Shown here: positions 21,053 to 29,973 of the stretch, one piece after another
Position numbering within the stretch: position 1 is the first letter of the stretch
Layout of the letters: the number at the start of each line of letters is the position of its first letter
NCBI GenBank assembly: GCA_947088345.1
Contig: CAMUGE010000025.1
Span: forward strand, 1 to 44,117
Reading direction: 5' to 3'
DNA length: 44,117 nt
Origin: an uncultured Roseburia sp.
GTDB lineage: Bacteria; Bacillota; Clostridia; Lachnospirales; Lachnospiraceae
Translations under genes and position numbers: made by a program
Notes under the pieces: model-generated
What the model saw: only the letters and a program-made list of their open reading frames with translations
The model's database searches: none
What the model was told of the DNA's origin: nothing

Positions 21053-22252
21053 ATGATTCAAAGATATACAAAAGCCGCCGCCGTTTCCGTCGGCGTTGGG
21101 GCAGTTCTGCTTGCCGTGGTTGCCAATTTTGCACCCAAACATGCATTGGCAGACAGTGGCGACGCTGCATATAATACAGAAACAGATAATCTGGATGAAA
21201 ATGGCAAAGAGGGATACGAGACGGCGCAGACGGATTTATTGTTCTGGTATGAGGACAATTCCTACCGGACCTATTTTGAAAAAGCCGCAGAAGATTACTA
21301 TGCAAAAACGCAGGTGAAAGTGCAGCCGGTCTGTACGGAATCGCTTGACTATATCGGGGAGATCTATGATACTACTATGCAGGGGGAAGGGCGCCCGGAT
21401 GCGTATCTGCTTGGGGGCGATTGTCTGGAGGAAGCATATCTTTACGGGCTTGCGGAGGAGAACAAAAATTCGGCGGTTTATGAGGATGCCGTCGGGCAGG
21501 CGCTGTTGGCTTGTGCGTATAAAGACAAAGTATACGGGTATCCGCTGTCGTTTAACAGCTGCGTATTTGTCTACCAGAACGGCTATTTTGCCGCACAGCC
21601 GGAGTCGCTTCAGTCGATTATTGATTATTCAGATGAAAACGAACCGCCGGAACATGTGGAGTTTTTGCTGGAATGGAATGTAAATGATCCGTTTTACGAT
21701 TTTCCGTTTATCTCAAACAGCGTCTCTTTTGAGTCGGAAGACGGGCAGTCTCTGGATGTTGTTTATAATCAGGAGCTATATGAACAGGATCTGCTCTATT
21801 TTGAACAGATTCTGGCGTCTTTTTCTATTGATGCGAATACCGTTACCGAGGAGAGTGTAATTGAGCATTTTTTGGCGGGTAAAACCTTGTGCGCGATTAT
21901 TGACACGAAAGATCTGCAGTATCTTAAGAATTATGACTATTCTCTGATGCAGATCCCGAATCTGAATGAAAGTCTTACGGCGCGCACCTGTGCCACGACG
22001 GATCTTATCGTGGTCAATCCGTTTTCTGAAAAGAAAGAAATTGCAGCCGATTTTGCAGTTTTTGCAACATCGGAGGAGGCAAAGCTGTTAAAGGAATATG
22101 CCGGAACGTATTCTGTTTTTAAGCCGCAGGAAATGGAAGCGGCAGATGTGCTGGCGTACGAATCTTATGAGAATGCCGTTTTGGCGCCTGACGCAAGAGA
22201 GGCAAAAGATTTCTGGATCGGCCTGAAAGAAACAATTCATAAATATTTTTAA
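21053..22252 (+). CDS. Secreted extracellular solute-binding-like protein (399 aa)
   Basis: An N-terminal signal peptide (RYTKAAAVSVGVGAVLLAVV, cleavage after ALA around residue 33) has no lipobox cysteine. The mature part resembles family 1 solute-binding proteins: DLLFWYEDNSYRTYFEKAAE, then RPDAYLLGGDCLEEAYLYGL, YGYPLSFNSCVFVYQNGYF and FAVFATSEEAKLLKEYAG. Such proteins deliver sugars or peptides to ABC importers, but no permease or ATPase gene is nearby. It starts essentially at the argD stop, so it is read with the arginine operon. The ligand is unknown. An orphan sensor or regulatory role is possible. Confidence 0.7.
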   Translation: MIQRYTKAAAVSVGVGAVLLAVVANFAPKHALADSGDAAYNTETDNLDENGKEGYETAQTDLLFWYEDNSYRTYFEKAAEDYYAKTQVKVQPVCTESLDYIGEIYDTTMQGEGRPDAYLLGGDCLEEAYLYGLAEENKNSAVYEDAVGQALLACAYKDKVYGYPLSFNSCVFVYQNGYFAAQPESLQSIIDYSDENEPPEHVEFLLEWNVNDPFYDFPFISNSVSFESEDGQSLDVVYNQELYEQDLLYFEQILASFSIDANTVTEESVIEHFLAGKTLCAIIDTKDLQYLKNYDYSLMQIPNLNESLTARTCATTDLIVVNPFSEKKEIAADFAVFATSEEAKLLKEYAGTYSVFKPQEMEAADVLAYESYENAVLAPDAREAKDFWIGLKETIHKYF

Positions 22253-22269
22253 CAGGCACTTGCCATAAG

Positions 22270-22293
22270 ATCTTATTTTCGCTACAATAAGAT
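22270..22293. other. Hairpin between solute-binding gene and comEA
   Basis: ATCTTATT (22270-22277) pairs with AATAAGAT (22286-22293). No T run follows, so it may be a weak terminator of the arginine operon. Confidence 0.35.
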
Positions 22294-22335
22294 ATCGGAC
22301 ATTGAGGACTCCTTTGAAAAAAAAGGAGTATGTGG

Positions 22336-22932
22336 ATGACACAAAAAAGAAAAATAATAGGGATAGGATTTCTGCTGTTGTGTTTGGCGGGCTGTGGAGA
22401 AAAAACGGACGCTTATCTGGAGACAATGCAGCAGGTGACGGAGCAGAATAATCATCTTTCGGCCGAAAATACGGAGTCAGAGCAATACAGGGCCGGTCAG
22501 GCAGATACTGCGGCTGAGTGTTTCGTTTATGTCTGCGGAAGTGTACAAAATCCGGGCGTCTATCGTCTTAGGGCAGGCAGCAGGATTTATGAGGCAGTTG
22601 CACTTGCCGGCGGACTGACGCAGGAGGCGGCCGATACGGTGAATCAGGCGGAGGCTGTTTTTGACGGAATGATGATTCGGATTCCGTCGGTCAATGAAAC
22701 GGAACAGACAAAAGAGGAGGAAGCGGCCGCTGGCGACGGGAAGCTCAATTTAAATACGGCTGATGTAACGCAGCTTATGGCGCTGCCCGGGATTGGAAAG
22801 GCAAAAGCGGAGAGCATTATTGCCTATCGGGAAGAAAAGGGCGGATTTTCTTCCGTTGAGGAGATTATGAAAGTGAACGGCATCAAGGAGGGTGTCTATA
22901 ACCGTTTGAAAGACAGTGTTACGGTGAGGTGA
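22336..22932 (+). CDS. comEA: ComEA-like competence DNA-binding lipoprotein
   Basis: ComEA binds DNA at the cell surface and feeds it to the ComEC channel. This protein has a lipoprotein signal with lipobox LAGC (C20), a SLBB domain (CFVYVCGSVQNPGVYRLRAG, then AGGLTQEAADTVN) and a C-terminal helix-hairpin-helix domain (KLNLNTADVTQLMALPGIGK, then VEEIMKVNGIKEGV). Classical ComEA is anchored by a membrane helix, so a lipid anchor here is slightly unusual. The start at 22336 is favoured because AAAGGAG lies 8-9 bases upstream, while the ATG at 22330 is too close. comEC follows four genes later. Confidence 0.9.
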   Translation: MTQKRKIIGIGFLLLCLAGCGEKTDAYLETMQQVTEQNNHLSAENTESEQYRAGQADTAAECFVYVCGSVQNPGVYRLRAGSRIYEAVALAGGLTQEAADTVNQAEAVFDGMMIRIPSVNETEQTKEEEAAAGDGKLNLNTADVTQLMALPGIGKAKAESIIAYREEKGGFSSVEEIMKVNGIKEGVYNRLKDSVTVR

Positions 22933-22939
22933 GAGATCA

Positions 22940-23635
22940 ATGGCAAAAAAGGTTCTTGTTGTAGATGACGAAAAATTAATTGTAAAGGGAATCCGTTTTA
23001 GTCTGGAGCAGGACGGAATGGAAGTCGACTGTGCATATGACGGAGAAGAGGCGTTGAAACTGGCGCAGGAGAACGCATACGATATGATTTTGCTGGATAT
23101 TATGCTTCCAAAGTTAGACGGGTTTGCAGTGTGTCAGCAGATCCGGGAATTTTCCAGTATGCCGATCGTCATGCTGACAGCAAAAGGCGACGATATGGAT
23201 AAGATCCTTGGCCTGGAATACGGGGCGGATGATTATATTACAAAACCGTTTAATATTCTTGAAGTCAAAGCAAGGATCAAAGCGATCATGCGGCGCACTG
23301 CCGGAAAGCAGCAGGGACCGGAAAAATCAAGGCGTATTGAGACGGGAGATTTTCAACTGGACTGTGAGAGCAGACGTTTGTTTATTCTTGGAAAAGAGGT
23401 AAATTTAACGGCAAAGGAATTTGATCTGCTGGAACTTCTGGTGAACAATCCGAACAAAGTCTACAGCAGGGAGAATCTGTTAAATCTGGTGTGGGGTTAC
23501 GAATATCCGGGCGATGTCCGTACCGTGGATGTGCATGTGCGCCGTCTTCGTGAAAAAATAGAGGCAAATCCGAGCGAGCCAAGGTATGTCCTTACCAAAT
23601 GGGGAGTTGGATATTATTACGCGCAAAATTCCTGA
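22940..23635 (+). CDS. OmpR/PhoB-family response regulator
   Basis: The receiver domain has the acidic pocket VDDE and the phosphorylated aspartate D53 in MILLDIMLPKLDGF, with the conserved lysine in YITKPFNILEVKARI. A winged-helix output domain follows (LTAKEFDLLELLVNNPNKVY, then RTVDVHVRRLREKIE). At 231 residues it is full length and resembles the WalR/PhoP/ResD group. The kinase gene starts 8 bases after its stop, so the pair form one system. It sits between comEA and a GerMN lipoprotein; targets are unknown. Confidence 0.93.
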   Translation: MAKKVLVVDDEKLIVKGIRFSLEQDGMEVDCAYDGEEALKLAQENAYDMILLDIMLPKLDGFAVCQQIREFSSMPIVMLTAKGDDMDKILGLEYGADDYITKPFNILEVKARIKAIMRRTAGKQQGPEKSRRIETGDFQLDCESRRLFILGKEVNLTAKEFDLLELLVNNPNKVYSRENLLNLVWGYEYPGDVRTVDVHVRRLREKIEANPSEPRYVLTKWGVGYYYAQNS

Positions 23636-23643
23636 GGTCAGAT

Positions 23644-25092
23644 ATGTCAAAATTGAAGTATTTTACGGATTATTTTAAGAGCCTGAATTTCAGGCTGATG
23701 TTGTTATTTGCCCTTTTTGGGATTATACCGGGCATTCTGCTGTGTTTTGGGATGCTCAATTCCTATGAAAAAAGGGCAATTTCTCTTCGGTCAAGCGAGA
23801 TTTCCAGTCATGCGAAAATTCTCGGGAACCAGATCATTTCTAATGATTATCTGAACCAGCCGGATTCTTCACAGATTAATGCGCAGCTGGAGCAGCTTTC
23901 CACAATTTACGACGGACGTATTATGATAATTGACGGGAGATTTCGTATCTTAAAAGATACCTATAAGCTGGACGAGCATAAAACGATTATTTCCGAAGAA
24001 GTGATAAAAAGTTTTTACGGGGAAGAAATTACAAAATACGATAAGCAGAACCGTTATATTGAACTGGCGTTGCCGCTCTATGAACCGCTGCGGGACGAAA
24101 CGGAAGAAATACAGGAAGTGGCCGGCGTTATGCTGGTCAGTGTATCAACGGACGGGATCAGTCTGAACGAGCAGTATTTAAGAAGAAATGCGACGGTGAT
24201 GGTACTGGCCGGCGTCTTTGCCGTGCTTGTGCTTGGAATTTTATCCGCGCTGCGTCTTGTGCATCCTTTTCATAAAATGGCAGGAAAAATTGAGGAAATT
24301 CAGGCCGGATACGGGGAAGATGAATTAAATGTCAACGATTATACGGAAACTGCAAAAATCTGTGACACGTTTAACCGTCTGCTTGGACGTATGAAAGTGC
24401 TGGACGATTCCAGGCAGGAATTTGTTTCAAACGTTTCGCATGAATTAAAAACCCCGTTAACTTCCATGAAAGTACTTGCAGATTCTATCAACAGTATGGG
24501 AGACGCGCCGGTTGAACTCTACAAGGAATTTATGGCCGATATCGGAAATGAAGTAGAGCGGGAGACAAAGATTATCAATGATCTGCTGTCGCTGGTGAAG
24601 ATGGACAAATCTGCAGGAGATCTCAATATTTCCAATGTCAATATCAATGAGCTGCTGGAACAGATTTTGAAGCGGCTGCAGCCGATCGCCAAAAAACAGG
24701 ATATTGAGCTTGTACTGGAAAGTTTCCGTCCGGTTACTGCGGAGGTGGATGAGGTAAAAATTACGATAGCGATTACCAATCTGATTGAAAACGGGATTAA
24801 GTACAACAAGAAAGACGGCTGGGTACATGTCTCGTTAAATGCGGATCATCAGTATTTTTATCTGAAAGTGGAGGATTCCGGGATCGGTATACCGGAGGAC
24901 TCTCTGGAACATATCTATGAGCGGTTTTATCGCGTGGATAAATCGCATTCCAGAGAGATCGGCGGTACGGGACTTGGTCTTGCTATTACAAGAAGCGCTA
25001 TCCTGATGCACCGCGGCGCAGTCAAGGTTTTCAGTACGGAGGGGGAGGGCACAATTTTTACAGTGCGTATCCCGTTAAAATATATTTTGTGA
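23644..25092 (+). CDS. Membrane sensor histidine kinase
   Basis: The protein has two membrane segments (about residues 15-38 and 180-202) flanking an extracellular sensor domain of about 140 residues. A HAMP-type linker, a HisKA domain with the phosphorylated H266 in FVSNVSHELKTPLTSMKVLA, and an HATPase domain follow (N box NLIENGIKYN, G boxes DSGIGIPED and GGTGLGLAITRS). It is the partner of the response regulator just upstream. The architecture is WalK/PhoR-like. The start at 23644 avoids a 15-codon extension that overlaps the regulator gene. Confidence 0.92.
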   Translation: MSKLKYFTDYFKSLNFRLMLLFALFGIIPGILLCFGMLNSYEKRAISLRSSEISSHAKILGNQIISNDYLNQPDSSQINAQLEQLSTIYDGRIMIIDGRFRILKDTYKLDEHKTIISEEVIKSFYGEEITKYDKQNRYIELALPLYEPLRDETEEIQEVAGVMLVSVSTDGISLNEQYLRRNATVMVLAGVFAVLVLGILSALRLVHPFHKMAGKIEEIQAGYGEDELNVNDYTETAKICDTFNRLLGRMKVLDDSRQEFVSNVSHELKTPLTSMKVLADSINSMGDAPVELYKEFMADIGNEVERETKIINDLLSLVKMDKSAGDLNISNVNINELLEQILKRLQPIAKKQDIELVLESFRPVTAEVDEVKITIAITNLIENGIKYNKKDGWVHVSLNADHQYFYLKVEDSGIGIPEDSLEHIYERFYRVDKSHSREIGGTGLGLAITRSAILMHRGAVKVFSTEGEGTIFTVRIPLKYIL

Positions 25093-25108
25093 CAGCATGG
25101 GGGCAATT

Positions 25109-26041
25109 ATGGGTAACAGAAAAAAATTTATTGTCTGTTTATTTAGTGCCGTATGTTTTGTATTTTGTCTGGCGGGCTGTGGGAAGTCAAAGGACGAGAG
25201 TGTCTATCATGTGGAATATCTGAATAAAGAGAAGACGAAACTGGTCAAAGTACCGTATGAGCCGGTTGCGTCGGATACCGGAGCCCTGATTGCAGAACTA
25301 TTGGGCGTATTGGCAAAAGAGTCCGAAAATGTGGAATATTCAAGGCCGATCCCCTCCGGTGTGGAGATTATCAGTTATTCCCTTGATGATGTTTTGCTTA
25401 CCATACGTTTTAATACGGAATATGCAAAGCTTGATCCTGTGCAGGAGGTGCTTTGCCGTGCTGCAATCGTGCGCACGATGACACAGCTTGCAGCAGTTGA
25501 CTGCGTATCTTTTTATATTGGGGATATTCCTCTGGCAGATGCGGACGGTGATATTATCGGTACGATGAACAGCGAAAGTTTTATTGAAAATCCGGGAGAG
25601 CAGATTAATTCCATTCAGAATACAGCTCTGACGCTTTATTTTGCAAATGAGTCGGGAGACGCCCTTGTCAAAGAAGTCAGGGACGATGTCTATTATAGCA
25701 GTAATATATCATTGGAAAAGCTGGTGATGGAGCAGCTGCTGGAAGGTCCGCATAAAGACGGAGAACAGTCGGCGCTGCCGAGCGGGACAAGGCTGGTAAC
25801 TGTCTCTGTGGCGGATGGCGTCTGCTATGTCAATTTAGATGAGACATTTAAAAATCAGGATTATAAAATCAACGAGGCCATCGTTATCTATTCTATTGTA
25901 AATTCGCTGACAGAGCTGACGTCAATCAGCAAAGTACAGATTTCGATCAACGGCGATACAGGCGGCGTTTACCGCGATACGTTTAAACTGTCGAATATGT
26001 ATGAGAGAAATTTAGATTATGTTGTAAGCGATACGAAGTAA
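25109..26041 (+). CDS. GerMN-domain lipoprotein
   Basis: A lipoprotein signal ends in LAGC (C24). Two GerMN (sporulation/germination) domains follow. The first is around residues 60-160 (GVEIISYSLDDVLLTIRFNT), the second around 195-300 (EQLLEGPHKDGEQSALPSGT, then VSVADGVCYVNLDETF and EAIVIYSIVNSLTELTSI). GerM of Bacillus is needed for sporulation and germination, and in other Firmicutes similar proteins act with adjacent two-component systems. The gene lies directly after the kinase, so it probably belongs to that operon and may be a sensor accessory. The start at 25109 is preceded by GGGGGC. Confidence 0.88.
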   Translation: MGNRKKFIVCLFSAVCFVFCLAGCGKSKDESVYHVEYLNKEKTKLVKVPYEPVASDTGALIAELLGVLAKESENVEYSRPIPSGVEIISYSLDDVLLTIRFNTEYAKLDPVQEVLCRAAIVRTMTQLAAVDCVSFYIGDIPLADADGDIIGTMNSESFIENPGEQINSIQNTALTLYFANESGDALVKEVRDDVYYSSNISLEKLVMEQLLEGPHKDGEQSALPSGTRLVTVSVADGVCYVNLDETFKNQDYKINEAIVIYSIVNSLTELTSISKVQISINGDTGGVYRDTFKLSNMYERNLDYVVSDTK

Positions 26042-26056
26042 CAGGGAGGAAATTAT

Positions 26057-28444
26057 TTGATACGCAGGCCATTTTTAGGAATGGCCGCAGGTTTTCTATT
26101 TGGAATTTTTTGTGTGTCGGCAGGGCGGGCGGAGTGTTATGTCCTGATGCTGGTCAGTCTGCTTTGTTTTGCCGGCGCATATTTATTTGGATTTCATGTC
26201 AGGTCAAACAGGAGAGCGGCTTTTCGAATTTTGATGATTGCCGTGATGCAGATACTTGGAGGGTGGCGTTATGAAAATGAGGCGCAGATTCTTGACCATT
26301 GTTTGCGTGGAATGGACGATGGCATGGAAATCAGAGTTTTGGGAAAACTTACGGCGAAAGAATATAAAAACAATCAGTATATCTATTATCTTTCTTCTTC
26401 CCGGATGGGGAAGAATCTAAAGGAATCGGGCGCTCCTGCAGACAAATGCCGCAGCGTGGCCGCCTGTCTGAATGCCGACGCAGGTAAAGTCGGCGAAATC
26501 ATTTTGCTAGAGGGAAAAATTAAATTATGGAAGCCGGCGGTCAACGAGGGCGGTTTTGATGAAAGGGCTTATTATCATTCAAAACAGATCTATTTTAAGG
26601 TGGAGGGCGCCAAAATTTTGTCGGTAAGCGGAACAGAGGATCGTTTTATGACAGCCTTATCAGAGCTTTCTCTCAAATTATCTGCAGTCTACCAGTCATG
26701 TTTGAGTACGAAAGATGCAGGAATAATGACAACGATGCTGCTTGGAGACAAATCGCTTTTGGACAGTGAGGTGAAAAATCTGTATCAGAGTGCCGGGATT
26801 TTGCATGCGCTTACAATTTCCGGGCTCCATCTTACGGTGATCGGAATGTCTGTATACCGGCTGCTTCGAAAGAAAAAGGCGGGATTTTTGATTTCCGGTA
26901 TTGCCGCGGGATTTCTGGTTTACGGCTATGCGCAGATGACGGGGATGGGCATATCTGTCCGTCGCGCTGCCGGAATGTTTTTGTTGTCCGTGGCGGCCCA
27001 GGCCATCGGACGAAGTTATGATTCTTTAAATGCGCTTGGCGCAGTGACCGTATTCCTTTTGTGGAGCCAGCCGTTTCTCATTTATTATGCGGGTTTTTTG
27101 TTTTCGCTTGCTGCCGTGCTTGGAGTTGTGGGAATCAGGGTCTGCAGTGTAAAAGAGGGTATTCCCGAAAAAGTGTTTCACGGGTTTGCAATTCAGCTTA
27201 CAACGCTGCCATTTGCGGCGTGGTATTATTTTGAAGTGCCTGTTTATGCGGTAGGGATAAATCTTTTGCTGCTTCCGTTGCTGCCGCCATTGCTGCTGTT
27301 TGGTATTGCGGGCGGGGCGGCAGGTCTGGTTTCGGGGCTTGCGGCGAAAGCGCTGCTTATGCCATGCCATCTGATACTGTCTGTTTTTTTTCAAATATGC
27401 AGTTTTAGTGCAGGGCTGCCGGCGGCTGTGCTGATTACCGGAAAGCCGACAGTGTTTCGTATGTTTTGTTATTTTGCCCTGCTGTTTTTCTGGAATCAGT
27501 TACGAATTCGGAGCAGAAAAAAGCGTCAGAACAGAACGTGCGAAAATCGGGTGCAAACGTGCCGTCGTTATACAGATTTTGGCAGGGATTTGCTGGCGGG
27601 AGTTCTTTTGCTTGTCTTTTTATTTTTTCCTGCCGGAGTCAGAGCCGAAATGGATCTTTTGGACGTCGGACAGGGGGACGCGGTATTTATTCGGTCGGCA
27701 CAGGGGTATCAATTGTTTATAGACGGAGGGAGCAGTGATGTAAAAAAAGTCGGAGAATATCGTATCCTTCCGTTTTTAAAGTCAAAAGGCGCGGCAAATA
27801 TTGATTATTGGTTTGTCTCCCATGCGGACAATGATCATATTTCCGGGTTAAAGGAACTGATCTTATTGAAATATCCGATCTCGCATCTTGTATTTTATCG
27901 CGATATTCTAAAGGATGATGCATTTCTGGAATTGTATTCGCTGGCGCACGATGCGGGGGTAAAGATTTTGTATATGAAGCAGGGGGATATCCTGCATATC
28001 GGAAACGCGGCTTTTTATGCGCTGTTTCCGGATTGGCCGTCGGGGGAGCGCAACGACGATTCTCTCTGCCTGTGGTATGAGGAGGACGGCTTTTCCGCAG
28101 TTTTTACAGGGGATATCGGAAACAGTGGGGAAAGGCGGCTGCTTGCGCATACGCTGCCGGAGCGGGTGGAATTTTATAAAGCAGGTCATCACGGATCGGA
28201 TGGCTCAAACAGTTCGGAACTTCTTTCTGTTTTGTCGCCGGCGGTGACCGGAGTGTCCTGCGGAAAAAAGAATCGTTACGGCCATCCCGGCAGAAACGCG
28301 ATAGCGCATATGGAGGAGGCGGGCAGCCATATTTTTTGTACAATGGAGTCCGGGCAGATTTGTCTGATCTGGGAAAAGGAAAAAGTTTGGGTTCGCTCCT
28401 GTTTACAGCCGCTTGATGTTTATTGTTTTCCTGTGGTATACTAG
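26057..28444 (+). CDS. comEC: ComEC/Rec2 DNA uptake channel
   Basis: ComEC transports single-stranded DNA across the membrane during natural transformation. The 795-residue protein has N-terminal membrane helices, a soluble OB-like region (LEGKIKLWKPAVNEGGFDER), the competence-domain membrane core starting at SAGILHALTISGLHLTVIGM, and a C-terminal metallo-beta-lactamase-type domain. That domain has the metal motif SHADNDHISGL, FTGDIGNSGE and YKAGHHGSDGS. The start is TTG at 26057, with GGGAGG 8-9 bases upstream; the first residues MIRRPFLGMAAGFLFG fit the family. The frame is intact. Together with comEA it suggests potential competence, though pilus genes are not in the window. Confidence 0.95.
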   Translation: MIRRPFLGMAAGFLFGIFCVSAGRAECYVLMLVSLLCFAGAYLFGFHVRSNRRAAFRILMIAVMQILGGWRYENEAQILDHCLRGMDDGMEIRVLGKLTAKEYKNNQYIYYLSSSRMGKNLKESGAPADKCRSVAACLNADAGKVGEIILLEGKIKLWKPAVNEGGFDERAYYHSKQIYFKVEGAKILSVSGTEDRFMTALSELSLKLSAVYQSCLSTKDAGIMTTMLLGDKSLLDSEVKNLYQSAGILHALTISGLHLTVIGMSVYRLLRKKKAGFLISGIAAGFLVYGYAQMTGMGISVRRAAGMFLLSVAAQAIGRSYDSLNALGAVTVFLLWSQPFLIYYAGFLFSLAAVLGVVGIRVCSVKEGIPEKVFHGFAIQLTTLPFAAWYYFEVPVYAVGINLLLLPLLPPLLLFGIAGGAAGLVSGLAAKALLMPCHLILSVFFQICSFSAGLPAAVLITGKPTVFRMFCYFALLFFWNQLRIRSRKKRQNRTCENRVQTCRRYTDFGRDLLAGVLLLVFLFFPAGVRAEMDLLDVGQGDAVFIRSAQGYQLFIDGGSSDVKKVGEYRILPFLKSKGAANIDYWFVSHADNDHISGLKELILLKYPISHLVFYRDILKDDAFLELYSLAHDAGVKILYMKQGDILHIGNAAFYALFPDWPSGERNDDSLCLWYEEDGFSAVFTGDIGNSGERRLLAHTLPERVEFYKAGHHGSDGSNSSELLSVLSPAVTGVSCGKKNRYGHPGRNAIAHMEEAGSHIFCTMESGQICLIWEKEKVWVRSCLQPLDVYCFPVVY

Positions 28445-28473
28445 TGCAAGATGATCGGAGATGGGAGGCAGTT

Positions 28474-29526
28474 ATGGCAAATATCATTGATGAGGATATC
28501 AAAACCGGCAATTTTTCGCAGATTTATCTGCTCTGTGGCGTGGAGCGGTATCTGGTAAGGCAGTACCGGAATAAATTAAGAGATGCGCTTACAGGGGGTG
28601 AGAACGACGGAATGAATTTTTCTGTTTTTCAGGGCAATGACATGAATTTGAAAGAAGTAATCGGTCTGGCTGACACATTGCCGTTTTTTTCAGAGCGGCG
28701 TGTGATCCTGGTGGAGGACAGCGGTTTATTTAAAAAATCATGCGAGGAGCTGGCCGACTATCTGATGAGAGTACCGGAAACGACATATTTTATTTTTGTG
28801 GAAGAGGAGATTGATAAGCGCACAAAGGTATATAAAACGGTAAAAAAACAGGGCAGGATCGCCGAGTTTCCAACACCAAAGGACGAGGTGCTTTCGCGCT
28901 GGATTGTCAAGCGGTTAAAAGATGCCAATAAAATGATTAAGCCCGAGGCGCTGCGTCTGTTCCTTTTGAGAACGGGAACGGATATGGAGCATATTGATAA
29001 GGAAATGGAAAAACTGATTTGTTACTGCATGGATAAAGAGCTGGTGGAAGAAGAGGACGTATGCGCGATTACAACAGAGCAGACGGAGAATAAAATTTTT
29101 GATATGGTCAATGCTATTGTGGAACAAAATCAGAGGAAAGCGCTGAGTCTTTACTATGATTTGCTGATCTTAAAGGAACCGCCCATGCGCATCCTGTATT
29201 TGATTACGCGTCAGTTTCGTATTTTGCTTCATGTAAAGGATATGTCTTCCAGGGGAATGGACAGCCGTACTATGGCGAAAAATGCCGGAGTTCCGGAATT
29301 TGCGCTGCGCAAACATGTGGCGCAGGCAAAAGGGTTTTCTGAAAATGGCTTAAAGGAGGCTCTTTCGGAGAGCGCAGATTTGGAGGAGGCTGTGAAAACA
29401 GGGCGTATGAATGACCGAATGGCAGTCGAGCTGCTTTTGATTCAATACAGTGCAAATGCAGCAGAAAAGACGTTTGTCCAGAGAATGATCAGAAAAAATT
29501 TTCTATTTCCCGTTAAAATGTATTGA
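28474..29526 (+). CDS. holA: DNA polymerase III subunit delta
   Basis: HolA is the clamp-loader subunit that opens the sliding clamp. The 350-residue protein starts MANIIDEDIKTGNFSQIYLL and contains LLCGVERYLVRQYRNKLRD, the family's opening Y-L-x-x-G-x-E motif. It continues with NTAD-like DTLPFFSERRVILVEDS and the C-terminal helical collar (FDMVNAIVEQNQRKALSLYY, then ILYLITRQFRILL). The start at 28474 follows GGGAGG. comEC-holA adjacency is standard in Firmicutes. Confidence 0.95.
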   Translation: MANIIDEDIKTGNFSQIYLLCGVERYLVRQYRNKLRDALTGGENDGMNFSVFQGNDMNLKEVIGLADTLPFFSERRVILVEDSGLFKKSCEELADYLMRVPETTYFIFVEEEIDKRTKVYKTVKKQGRIAEFPTPKDEVLSRWIVKRLKDANKMIKPEALRLFLLRTGTDMEHIDKEMEKLICYCMDKELVEEEDVCAITTEQTENKIFDMVNAIVEQNQRKALSLYYDLLILKEPPMRILYLITRQFRILLHVKDMSSRGMDSRTMAKNAGVPEFALRKHVAQAKGFSENGLKEALSESADLEEAVKTGRMNDRMAVELLLIQYSANAAEKTFVQRMIRKNFLFPVKMY

Positions 29527-29551
29527 CAAACATTTAAATAAGTGTTTAAAT
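29523..29551 (+). promoter_or_regulatory. Metal-operon promoter with ArsR-type operator
   Basis: TTGACA (29523-29528), a 17-bp spacer and TTAAAT (29546-29551) form the promoter. The perfect 7-bp inverted repeat ATTTAAA (29532-29538) / TTTAAAT (29545-29551), with a 6-base centre, fills the spacer and -10. Binding by the ArsR-family protein at 31885-32247 would block transcription. A leader of about 180 nt without a clear gene precedes the HMA ORF. Confidence 0.6.
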
Positions 29552-29740
29552 GAATGCATGCAATTCAATGCCGCATTTCCGGAAAAGGCAGGCCGCTTTT
29601 GCGGGATCGGCATATTGCGAGAACAATTTCTAAAGTTCGCAGCAGTGGCGCTAAGTTTTTCTGCGGCATGTAATGGGATTTGCATTTGTGCTGCATATGC
29701 AGGTTCCGGAGAGGATAAGCAGCACAGAAAAGAGGGAAAT

Positions 29741-29959
29741 ATGAAAAAGAAATATAAGATTGAAGTGGATTGTGCAGCATGTGCAAACAAAATGGAAGAT
29801 GCAGCGAAAAAGACGGCGGGGGTGAAAGATGCGGTTGTTTCTTTTATGGCGCAGAAAATGGAGATTGAGTTCGAGGAGGGCGCGGAGATCAGTACAGTTA
29901 TGAAAAACGTGTCGAAAGCCTGTAAAAAGGCGGAGCCGGACTGTGAGATTTTTCAATAG
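29741..29959 (+). CDS. Stand-alone heavy-metal-associated (HMA) domain protein (72 aa)
   Basis: This small ferredoxin-fold metal carrier begins KKKYKIEVDCAACANKMEDA, with the metal-binding C-A-A-C at C11-C14. It continues with the typical VKDAVVSFMAQKMEIEF strand. Normally this domain is fused to the N-terminus of the P-type ATPase. Here it is a separate gene 14 bases upstream of an ATPase that lacks it, so it probably hands metal to that pump. GAGGGAAAT precedes the ATG at 29741. Confidence 0.9.
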   Translation: MKKKYKIEVDCAACANKMEDAAKKTAGVKDAVVSFMAQKMEIEFEEGAEISTVMKNVSKACKKAEPDCEIFQ

Positions 29960-29973
29960 CGGGGGATACAGAT

